Shown: positions 35,655 to 42,766 of the stretch, in pieces | Layout: each line of letters opens with the position of its first letter | Numbering within the stretch: position 1 is the first letter of the stretch | Origin: Methanococcoides sp. AM1 | GTDB lineage: Archaea > Halobacteriota > Methanosarcinia > Methanosarcinales > Methanosarcinaceae | Length of the DNA stretch: 64,000 bases | Reading direction: 5' to 3' | NCBI RefSeq assembly: GCF_900774055.1 | Contig: NZ_CAAGSW010000005.1 | Span: forward strand, 248,001-312,000 | Notes under the pieces: model-generated | Databases searched by the model: none | The model's input: only the letters and a program-made list of their open reading frames with translations | Told to the model about the DNA's origin: nothing | Made by a program: the position numbers and the translations under genes

Positions 35655-37299
35655 TTTCTTCACCTTCTTTCTCTCTATTTAACCTCCACGAATTTTTAGC
35701 AATAATACCTTCAAAAACGTCCTCTAGTATCAAACGATTTACACCATTTTTCATAGAGTGGATAAGACTTTGTTCATAAAAGTCAGATTCTTCGGATTGT
35801 CTCAAATGGTTTATTTCATGTTTTGTGTAGTCACTGATTTCACTATCATCGTATAATTGCTCTTTTGAAAAATCATTATCAAAAATTATATCATTAATCT
35901 CAAAAAGTAAATCTTCTTTTAATGCTTCGGGAATTTTATCTAAAGCCTTAAGATATAACAAGATATTTTTCATATAATTAGCAATTCTCTCAAAGATAAA
36001 TCTCCCCATTTGATTGTTTTCCTCAAGCAGTCTATCCACAAACTGTTCAAAATTTATAATGTCTTTCAAGCCAAGGAAATGTGAAGAATGTTTATTTGGA
36101 TAATCAATCCATGCTTTTGCCCAATAATATGTTTCATCAGGAGTTTCAAAAATATCTCCTTCCGCTGTCCCAATGTAATTGTGTTGTGTATCAAATCCAC
36201 CATCAAAATAAGTATTTAGCCAAGATTTCATACTAATTTTAAGAAGATAGTTGTCCTTTTCGTTTTTATGTCTTGAACTTGATCTAAACTCTGCAAAAGA
36301 AACATCACTATTTTCCACATCTCTTGTAAGAGCAAGATCACTAATTGTTGCAAAAAGAAGTCTAAAGAAATGGTATTTAAAATTCTCACTTCCTTCTTTA
36401 GAATAAGAGCAACAGCTTTTACTTGAACAATCCCAGTCACCATTAAGAAATTCTTGTAAAGCTATTGGAGATGATTTAATTAAAGCAAGCAAAGGAAGTA
36501 TCCAGTTTCTTCTTTGAAACTTGGTATAATGTTCTATAATGCCACTTCTAGTGTGCTGAAGTGAAGTATATTCTCCAAATGAACGCTTGTTAAGTTCTAC
36601 TATTTTTTGATAATTGTTTGTGCTAAGGTTATTTTTTCCTTCTTTATTCATATTAAGTACAGGGAAACGAAGAAGAATTCCGGGTGGGAAAGATGTTGAT
36701 TTTTTTTGATAATATTTTTCAATTACCCTATTTTGAATGTATTTGTCAAAAGATGCTTCATTTGCTCTTTTACATTCAGCAAAGAGCTGCTCTGCTTCAG
36801 TTGGTTTCCAGTGCCAAAAATCGATATCCCTACCAATTTCTACCTTTTTCTCAGCCATTACTTCTTGAACTAATTGTTCACTGATGTTTTGTTGAAAATA
36901 AGCCTTTGAAAAGAGTTGTTTGCAATACCAACCTTCAGTATTTTTTGTAATATAATTTGCTACTGTTCTAAATGCTTCTAAATTACTTTTCAAGAAATAG
37001 TGCTCAGTTGTATTCCTTTGACGAGGTGGTTTAATCTCTTCATAATCAAGAATGCCTTTTTCATATAGACTGTTACAAACAGTTCCTGCCCATTTTTTTG
37101 ATATTTCTTTATAAATTATTTTGTGAAAATCTTTTGCAACTTTTGCAGGATATGCTAAATAGTGTTCTTTTCCATCTTCACATTCAAAAATAATCGGATT
37201 CTCTAAGAACTTCTGGTGATTATTCATCACAAAACTTTCAGCTTCAATAAAATATGCAAGCACATCTAATTCTTTTTCTGTCAAATTTTCTTCTTTCAT
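35644..37299 (-). CDS. Unknown protein translationally linked to viperin
   Basis: About 551 aa from the ATG at 37297-37299 (GGTGA 5 nt upstream; an ATG six codons earlier is possible). No membrane segment. The N-terminal 90 residues (LTEKELDVLAYFIEAESFV, ...WAGTVCNSLYEKGILDYEEI) look like a winged helix, and a C-terminal region is helical. The middle has several tryptophan/aromatic-rich blocks (DIDFWHWKPTEAEQ, YYWAKAWIDYPNKHSS) and a CSSKSCC cluster. I do not recognise any family. The 11-nt overlap with viperin implies coupled translation, so it is likely a regulator, sensor or co-effector of viperin. A TATA-like AAATATATA lies near 37340-37350. Confidence 0.8.
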   Translation of the reverse strand: MKEENLTEKELDVLAYFIEAESFVMNNHQKFLENPIIFECEDGKEHYLAYPAKVAKDFHKIIYKEISKKWAGTVCNSLYEKGILDYEEIKPPRQRNTTEHYFLKSNLEAFRTVANYITKNTEGWYCKQLFSKAYFQQNISEQLVQEVMAEKKVEIGRDIDFWHWKPTEAEQLFAECKRANEASFDKYIQNRVIEKYYQKKSTSFPPGILLRFPVLNMNKEGKNNLSTNNYQKIVELNKRSFGEYTSLQHTRSGIIEHYTKFQRRNWILPLLALIKSSPIALQEFLNGDWDCSSKSCCSYSKEGSENFKYHFFRLLFATISDLALTRDVENSDVSFAEFRSSSRHKNEKDNYLLKISMKSWLNTYFDGGFDTQHNYIGTAEGDIFETPDETYYWAKAWIDYPNKHSSHFLGLKDIINFEQFVDRLLEENNQMGRFIFERIANYMKNILLYLKALDKIPEALKEDLLFEINDIIFDNDFSKEQLYDDSEISDYTKHEINHLRQSEESDFYEQSLIHSMKNGVNRLILEDVFEGIIAKNSWRLNREKEGEENDW

Positions 37300-37468
37300 A
37301 CTATTCACCACTTCCATGACTAGTGGATAGTAGTATACCAGTATATATTTGTTTACAACTCGTGAAGTGATTTAACAAAAAGTTCACTAGTCAACAATTT
37401 AGTCTTACAATCCACTCTTCAAAATGCTTTATGAACATGTAAATCCCTTCTCAAAGTGGTGATAAAAA

Positions 37469-37591
37469 ATGTCTAAAAAATCAATGGATCAGAAAGCTGC
37501 CGCAAGAATTCAGTCCCATGCAGACAAAACTGGAACTAACCAGGGATTTAAAGCAAGGGCACAAGCTGCAGCCGCTAAGTCTAAGAAATAA
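37469..37591 (+). CDS. Tiny basic/alanine-rich protein (40 aa), SMP-like
   Basis: ATG at 37469 with GTGGTGA 6 nt upstream; stop TAA at 37589. The product contains KSMDQKAAARIQSHADKTG, then NQGFKARAQAAAAKSKK. It resembles small alanine/lysine-rich proteins related to plant seed-maturation (SMP/LEA-like) sequences that appear sporadically in prokaryotes. Probably disordered. Role unknown. It has good coding character for such a short gene and lies on its own before the exonuclease-like gene. Confidence 0.65.
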   Translation: MSKKSMDQKAAARIQSHADKTGTNQGFKARAQAAAAKSKK

Positions 37592-37686
37592 GTTTTGTAG
37601 GGATGCTTATGTATCCCACATTTTTTGGATAGAAGTTTGAATGTCAATAGTTGTCGAATAAATTTGTTGGAATTTTGGTGATAAGT

Positions 37687-38454
37687 ATGAAATGTGGTAC
37701 TAGTGAAGAGATAGCTTTCGTTGATCTAGAATATGGGCATGTGCATGGATCTCATAAAAGAATATCAATGCCAACAGAAATCGGTATTGCATTCTATAAT
37801 GAGAATACAAATTCTATTGATTATTCTGGTAGAAGATTTGTTTATGATATTAATGTTGAGCGATGGAGAAATGTGACGGATCAATACGGCAACAAAGTTG
37901 GTGTAGAAGCTTCGGTTGCAAATCTCAAAAAGAATGAGTACAACAAAGAGATTGATAAAGATTTTACATTAAATGCTAAGCAAAAAAAGACTGCTTATCG
38001 AATAGCTGGAAAAGCTTATAGAGATTTTAGCTTCTTTATGAATCATATTCTAGAAACGAAAGAAATTGATAAACTAGTATTCTTCGGCGACAGTATGGAA
38101 AAATTCGCCTTTAAAAGAGCTAAAATTAATACAAAAGGTTACGAGTGGGTAGATATGCAAACCGAAATCAAGGATGAGTATGATATGGATATGCTATTAT
38201 CATTAGATAAAGTATCAGAAGCCATAAAATTTCGTAACAAAGAAACACGAATAATGTCCTCAAATTTTAGGTATAATGTACCTGATAAATACAAACATCT
38301 AATTAAACCACATAAAGCCTTAGGCGATAGTGCAAGAATATTTTTAGCATACAAAGAATTTAATCATGATAAAAACAAGTTCAAAAAAAGGATGAATAAG
38401 CATCTTGAACTTTGCAATGATAATTTAAATCTGATGCGGACAAAAGCCGCATAA
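37687..38454 (+). CDS. DEDD-type 3'-5' exonuclease-like protein
   Basis: About 255 aa from the ATG at 37687, with GGTGAT closely upstream; a TTG twelve codons earlier lacks a site. The acidic pattern fits the RNase H-like exonuclease fold: FVDLEYGH (DxE) near residue 13, FFGDSMEKFAFKR in the middle, WVDMQ, and HKALGDSARIFLAYKEF with H and D spaced as in DEDDh enzymes. Overall similarity to DnaQ is weak and an inactive relative is possible. The tail is basic. Candidate nuclease in the defence cargo. Confidence 0.6.
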   Translation: MKCGTSEEIAFVDLEYGHVHGSHKRISMPTEIGIAFYNENTNSIDYSGRRFVYDINVERWRNVTDQYGNKVGVEASVANLKKNEYNKEIDKDFTLNAKQKKTAYRIAGKAYRDFSFFMNHILETKEIDKLVFFGDSMEKFAFKRAKINTKGYEWVDMQTEIKDEYDMDMLLSLDKVSEAIKFRNKETRIMSSNFRYNVPDKYKHLIKPHKALGDSARIFLAYKEFNHDKNKFKKRMNKHLELCNDNLNLMRTKAA

Positions 38455-38488
38455 CTCTTTTTTTAAGAATGTTCATGTGGAGAATAAT

Positions 38489-38670
38489 GTTTGAACCTCC
38501 CATACATCCCCCACACTAATCGAACGGAAGTCTAATGATATATTGTGTCGGGCGCAGCCCTTCGATAATTGTGGTGGCTCATTTTGAGTGCCAGTTATAT
38601 GCACTAATATCACAAACCTTTCATGCTCAAAAAACCAACTAAAACACCACTTAAACCACACATAAACATT
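38489..38670. repeat. 180-bp direct repeat, copy 1
   Basis: Starts GTTTGAACCTCCCATACATC and ends near ACCACACATAAACAT. It matches 40629-40808 with the same order and only scattered differences, mostly in 38526-38560. Near its middle ATCGAACGG (38519-38527) can pair with CC-TTCGAT (38559-38566), a hairpin that is also possible in copy 2. It lies in the upstream region of the ribbon-helix-helix gene. Confidence 0.85.
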
Positions 38671-38762
38671 ATTTGTACTCTTGTTTTCATAAGCATAAAG
38701 TGCCCACAGTTTTCACAGAAAACTTTATAGCATATACAGATTATAAAGTAAACTGTGATAAC

Positions 38763-39170
38763 ATGGTCAAGAATATAACCGTTGGTATTTCGGATGAACT
38801 CTCGAATAAAATGGAAGATTTTAAAGAAGTCAATTGGTCGGCAATCACTCGACTTTGCATAGAACGATATATAAATCAGAGATCTTCAGATCAATTTGAA
38901 AAAGCAATAGCAGAGGTGCAATCCAAGAAGGATATTGAATTTAAGCAGGGCTTTGATTTTCTCCTTGCTAATATTAAAAAAGTCAATTTAGACAAACTTG
39001 AATATGTTGCGAATTTTGAACCCACAGATCCATATGAACAAGATAATCTTCTCACTCATTTAAGAGAAATTGCTAGCGATATAAATCCTTCTTCAGTGGA
39101 TCCTATAAATACGCAGTTCCTCTACGGCATGTGTTCTGCAGCTGAAGAGATTCTCAAGAGGTCTAGATAA
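38763..39170 (+). CDS. Ribbon-helix-helix DNA-binding protein
   Basis: About 135 aa from the ATG at 38763 (TGTGAT upstream); the frame runs 30 codons further up but into repeat sequence. The N-terminus MVKNITVGISDELSNKMEDF, then KEVNWSAITRLCIERYINQR, is an archaeal VapB/CopG-like ribbon-helix-helix. The rest is helical with acidic patches and has no recognised domain. It lies between the two 180-bp repeats and next to an HNH-like gene, so a toxin-antitoxin or autoregulated nuclease pair is possible but unproven. Confidence 0.72.
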   Translation: MVKNITVGISDELSNKMEDFKEVNWSAITRLCIERYINQRSSDQFEKAIAEVQSKKDIEFKQGFDFLLANIKKVNLDKLEYVANFEPTDPYEQDNLLTHLREIASDINPSSVDPINTQFLYGMCSAAEEILKRSR

Positions 39171-39218
39171 TATACATTTTTTGATCGATTATAGCAAGAT
39201 ATGTGGGGAGTGATACAA

Positions 39219-40175
39219 ATGGTTAAACCGTGGAAAACTGAAGAATGGAAGGAAAAGCGCACTACGATATTGAAAGAAAGAGATCGGTGTCAGAAATGTG
39301 GTTGTCAAGAAAATCTATGCTTGCATCACCCCAAAGGCGATTTTAGTTCCGCTGAAGAAATTCGTCATAGTCTCTACCGTGAGGCTTACATACAATTCAA
39401 ACGGGAGTACGAAGCTAATCAACCGCCTCGAAAACTGATAGAAACAGGCAAATGTCGACACAAATCTCATCATTACTGGCATTTTCCAGAAGTTCAGCAC
39501 AAAGGCGAAATTGACGAATCAAATATGGAATGGCAGAAGATAATCGAATCGCTTTCCGATGAAGAAAAAGCACAGTTCACAAAAAAATACCATGAGTGGC
39601 AAGAGGAACATCACATAAAAGAAAAAATCGAAGTGGAAATCGAAAAAGAAAATAAAAAATATAATGCGCTTGATAATGTTTTAGTTCTCTGCAAAGGTTG
39701 TCACAATGAAATACACAAAAGTTGGTATCCATTAGATCTATGTCCCATTTGCGAGAACGAATTCAAACGGACTGACGAAAAAACTTGTTGGTTTTGCAGA
39801 CCGGACAGCGAAAAACAAAGAGTTTCACTTACCGAACGACAAAGAGACTACATCATTAACTTGCAGAAGGATTATCCAACCATCGAAAGAGATAAAGAAT
39901 TTACCAATCTCTTCCTCAAGAAAGTCGGAAAAGAAAGCATCGATGACTTGTATAAAGAAGAAGCCTCCCGACTGATAGAAAAATTGATAGCAATAGCGGT
40001 TCCTCTGAAATTCCCTTGCGGAGACATTGCAGATATCCCGAAAGATGAATTCAATCGAAGCCAATATCGGGATAACTACTGGATTTGCTACAATCTCTGT
40101 CCAAACGAAATTTATTTTTCAAACGATTGCGACCGGTTTCCTGAATCCAAAGAGGAAGACTCGGATCAAGGATAA
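39219..40175 (+). CDS. HNH-like zinc protein (putative endonuclease)
   Basis: 318 aa from the ATG at 39219 with GGAGTGAT upstream. An HNH-type core is split by a long insertion: CQKCGCQENLCLHHPK near residues 26-41, and later NALDNVLVLCKGCHNEIHKSW, which would give two CxxC metal ligands plus the catalytic histidine. A further zinc pair follows (CPICENEFKR, CWFCRPD). The insertion (about 45-150) is highly charged and helical. It starts 48 nt after the ribbon-helix-helix gene. Endonuclease activity is inferred. Confidence 0.65.
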   Translation: MVKPWKTEEWKEKRTTILKERDRCQKCGCQENLCLHHPKGDFSSAEEIRHSLYREAYIQFKREYEANQPPRKLIETGKCRHKSHHYWHFPEVQHKGEIDESNMEWQKIIESLSDEEKAQFTKKYHEWQEEHHIKEKIEVEIEKENKKYNALDNVLVLCKGCHNEIHKSWYPLDLCPICENEFKRTDEKTCWFCRPDSEKQRVSLTERQRDYIINLQKDYPTIERDKEFTNLFLKKVGKESIDDLYKEEASRLIEKLIAIAVPLKFPCGDIADIPKDEFNRSQYRDNYWICYNLCPNEIYFSNDCDRFPESKEEDSDQG

Positions 40176-40190
40176 AGGGGGGCAAATACT

Positions 40191-40361
40191 ATGGTAGACA
40201 TCACATTTCGGCAAAAGAACTACATCCTAATATCCCTGAGATCTCCTTCCCGTCGAAGAATCATTCAAGATTTCTGTAAATCCCACAACTGCTCTTGGCA
40301 GGATTTTGATGTCGAATTAGCATCAGAATTAATATCTAAGCTAGACAAAATTTGGGACTAA
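40191..40361 (+). CDS. Small hypothetical protein (56 aa)
   Basis: ATG at 40191 with a GGGGGG purine run 8 nt upstream, directly after the HNH-like gene (15-nt gap), so it is likely co-transcribed. The product starts MVDITFRQKNYILISLRSPS and ends VELASELISKLDKIWD; it is helical and charged. No family recognised. Confidence 0.55.
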   Translation: MVDITFRQKNYILISLRSPSRRRIIQDFCKSHNCSWQDFDVELASELISKLDKIWD

Positions 40362-40628
40362 ATACAACAATTCTTTTCTGCCAAAAGCTGTAAATATCCC
40401 CGCATTTAAAAAATTGTGTTTCCAGAAGCATGAGATTCCTTTCATCCCAAGAGTATGATATGTTTTTGGAAAATATCAAGAAAGAGATTCATCGAAGATG
40501 ATTCCTTATTTATTTTTGTCCTACTGTGGGTGTCTTATTGAAGATAATCGATCTTATGGAACTATTATTTAGAAGAGTGGCATTTTTCTTAGTTACCTAT
40601 ATCCCCCTCTTACTATGCGAGGGGTAAG

Positions 40629-40808
40629 GTTTGAACCTCCCATACATCCTCCACACTAATCGAACGGGTTGTCAGTGATACAATGTATCAGGCGTAGACG
40701 TTCGATAATCGTAGTGGCTCATTTTGAGTGTCAGTGTATGCACTATTATCACAAACCTTTCCTGCTCAAAAAATCAACTAAAACACCACTTAAACCACAC
40801 ATAAACAT
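40629..40808. repeat. 180-bp direct repeat, copy 2
   Basis: Direct repeat of 38489-38670. A perfect 8-bp inverted repeat ATCGAACG (40659-40666) / CGTTCGAT (40700-40707) encloses a second dyad GATACA-A-TGTATC (40677-40689), giving a long two-part hairpin. The inner dyad is weaker in copy 1. The repeats sit about 2.1 kb apart and enclose the ribbon-helix-helix, HNH-like and 56-aa genes. Confidence 0.85.
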
Positions 40809-40920
40809 CATCTAAACGGCATTCTCATTTAAAATCAGTATTAAGCAAACTACTCAAAATGCTTGATTTGTTAGAACTAAAATTAATAGGACATTATCGT
40901 AAAAACATTGGGGTGTAGGC

Positions 40921-40931
40921 AAAATATATAT
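40921..40931 (+). promoter_or_regulatory. TATA box for a probably leaderless CoiA-like transcript
   Basis: AAAATATATAT at 40921-40931 is an archetypal archaeal TATA box centred about 28 nt before the ATG at 40954. There is no ribosome binding site before the ATG, so transcription should begin at or next to the start codon. Confidence 0.6.
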
Positions 40932-40953
40932 ACTACAGTCCCAATCTTTTTCC

Positions 40954-42027
40954 ATGGTATTGTATGAATACGCTTACGTTCACAAAACAACAACTCCAAT
41001 TCACATAAGCGAAGCACCAACCGGAGTGAAATATACATGTCCTGAATGCAAAGAAGATATGTATGCCAGACCCAAACCTGGAAAAATGACTCCTCATTTT
41101 CTTCATTATAATCACAATGAACATAGTGCCGAATCTGCCATCCACAACAATTCCAAGCTCTTTCTCTTGAATATGTTAATGGAAGCCAAAGAAAACAATC
41201 AGGACATATGCATTGAATATACCTGTCCTAAAGAAAAAGAACTGTACCGCCCCTACACTCAAATAAGCTATCCAAATTATTATCCTGAGCGTCGCATAAA
41301 GCCTAACTTTGCAACAATAGAATACTCTCTTCTCAATGAAGTTGATGATGTCCAAGTAGAAAAACAAACAACAGCTACCTTTAGACCTGATATCTCCCTC
41401 ATGCAGGACGAAGAACTTCAGACTGCTATTGAAATCTTTTATTCTAGTGAAGACACCGAAAGGAAAACCGCACATTATCAAGACAATAAAATAAACGTCA
41501 TAAAAATAGATGTCAAGACCACAGAGGATTACGAGCTTCTTAAAACAACCACAACTCTCATCTCACCCACACTAACACAATTGTCCAGGCTTTATAAAAA
41601 CGGCTGTGGTATCCCTATTGTTATTACTAGAAATATGCTTGAAAAGCACCAAAAAAGAATAGAACAACAAAAAACATGGGATGAAGAAAAGAAACAACAC
41701 CAAAAGAAATTAGAAATGGAAGCACTGGAATCCCAGTATAAAGAACAATATCCTCAGCCCCTTATTCCTTCACATACTTCTACGAAACCTCTATATTTCT
41801 CCCAAACTCCTCCAAAAACTCTTATCAATGCTACCGTTACTTTAAAATCAACTTATCAAAACCAAATTCAAAAAATTGCAACCGATACTCTTGACCTTAT
41901 ATCTTCTAATCATTACGAAAATTACTGGACGATATTTAGAATAGCCCGACAAATGTCAGGTGATTCCTCTTATTACCTCCGTGTAAGTGTCTTAATTCCC
42001 TTATCGATCACGCTCTTATCGAAGTAA
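40954..42027 (+). CDS. CoiA-like nuclease-family protein, 3' end frameshifted
   Basis: 357 aa as it stands. The N-terminal zinc-finger region (KYTCPECKEDMYARPKPG, then PHFLHYNHNEHSAESAIHN) and the nuclease-like segment FRPDISLMQDEELQTAIEIFY resemble the competence protein CoiA family. A Q/K-rich linker follows, then a helical C-terminal domain. At about 41983-41985 the frame breaks: the shifted frame continues KCLNSLIDHALIEVTISGYK to a stop at 42105-42107, reading as a winged helix that completes IFRIARQMSGDSSYYLR. One base is apparently missing, either a real frameshift or a sequence error. Confidence 0.68.
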   Translation: MVLYEYAYVHKTTTPIHISEAPTGVKYTCPECKEDMYARPKPGKMTPHFLHYNHNEHSAESAIHNNSKLFLLNMLMEAKENNQDICIEYTCPKEKELYRPYTQISYPNYYPERRIKPNFATIEYSLLNEVDDVQVEKQTTATFRPDISLMQDEELQTAIEIFYSSEDTERKTAHYQDNKINVIKIDVKTTEDYELLKTTTTLISPTLTQLSRLYKNGCGIPIVITRNMLEKHQKRIEQQKTWDEEKKQHQKKLEMEALESQYKEQYPQPLIPSHTSTKPLYFSQTPPKTLINATVTLKSTYQNQIQKIATDTLDLISSNHYENYWTIFRIARQMSGDSSYYLRVSVLIPLSITLLSK

Positions 42028-42766
42028 CTATTTCAGGCTACAAAGTGAAAAGCCGAGAAATTCCAGTCAACTTTACACCAATATTTCCTCAAGCTCTACG
42101 AAATTAAAAATAAATTTCCTAGATCAATTGAGTGGTAGAACCTGATAAGTGTGGGGAGTAAAAGGTTAAATGATATTTGTAATGTATTTGTGCTATCTTT
42201 TATGAGTATTATTTTGATAATACAAATTATGAATTCATAATATGGCTCTTAATACCGGTTTTTTAAATTCTAGCTTGAAATTTGAAGCGTTTCAAAAATT
42301 AAAATCAGTATTAGGAGCCTGCTATTATGAAATTATGAATGGCATTATGAACGAAATCAGTATTGGGTGCCACGAATTATGAAATTATGCTTTTTTCAAA
42401 TTGTAACTATATACGTATAACAAATTCATAGGACTTCTTAAACTTTCTTTAGTTCTCTCTTTAGAGGAGTCGGATAATACCATTTACGTATATACATATT
42501 AATTCATAATTTCATAATTTCATAATTACTGGGTATTTCGATGGATGTTAATAGTGTTTTTTAAAATTATGATTTTCTCTGAAAATTATGAAATCATCTA
42601 TTAAATTATGAAATTGATACCATTAACAATTAAAAATAAGAATAAATATAAAATATATTTTTTATGACATTGATGTAAATTAATGTTGAAAACTATGAAC
42701 ATTTATTATTGATGGTGATTTCAAAATTATAAATCATAATTTCTGAACTTAGAAAAAAATAGGGAA
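42028..42766. repeat. Iteron-like A+T-rich block, candidate replication origin
   Basis: About a dozen copies of ATTATGA or its complement TCATAAT, often in tandem as ATTATGAAATTATGA. They lie near 42227-42242 (a perfect palindrome ATTATGAATTCATAAT), 42324-42340, 42377-42389, 42502-42529 (three in a row on the other strand), 42565-42571, 42584-42590, 42605-42611 and 42735-42741. Dyads around ACGTATA lie at 42412-42418 and 42486-42494. No gene is visible. The block directly follows the stop of the DUF927 helicase gene, the arrangement of plasmid and viral origins. Confidence 0.62.

Larger units (their letters stand above)
40362..40953. other. Intergenic region with repeat copy 2 and promoter of the CoiA-like gene
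   Basis: About 590 bases. The right-hand half is repeat copy 2 (40629-40808). A 23-codon open frame from 40431 has no ribosome binding site. AAAATCAGTATTA at 40841-40853 recurs at 42301-42313, and with changes near 42354-42366, next to the iteron-like block. Confidence 0.5.

Noticed and set aside
38763-40175. Ribbon-helix-helix plus HNH-like genes as a definite toxin-antitoxin system
   Set aside because: The second protein is long and HNH-like, not a known toxin, and the genes do not overlap; kept only as a possibility.
40431-40502. 23-codon open frame after the 56-aa gene
   Set aside because: Too short, no ribosome binding site, and no recognisable product.
40629-40650. tRNA T-arm-like sequence (GGTTTGAACC) at the start of the 180-bp repeat, as an attachment site in a tRNA fragment
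   Set aside because: No acceptor stem or anticodon arm could be built around it, and the better att candidates are the 22-bp repeats at 20927 and 46665.
42028-42766. CRISPR array in the repeat-rich block
   Set aside because: The repeated units are 7-15 bases at irregular spacing on both strands, without constant-length spacers; no cas genes are present. Iteron-like repeats fit better.
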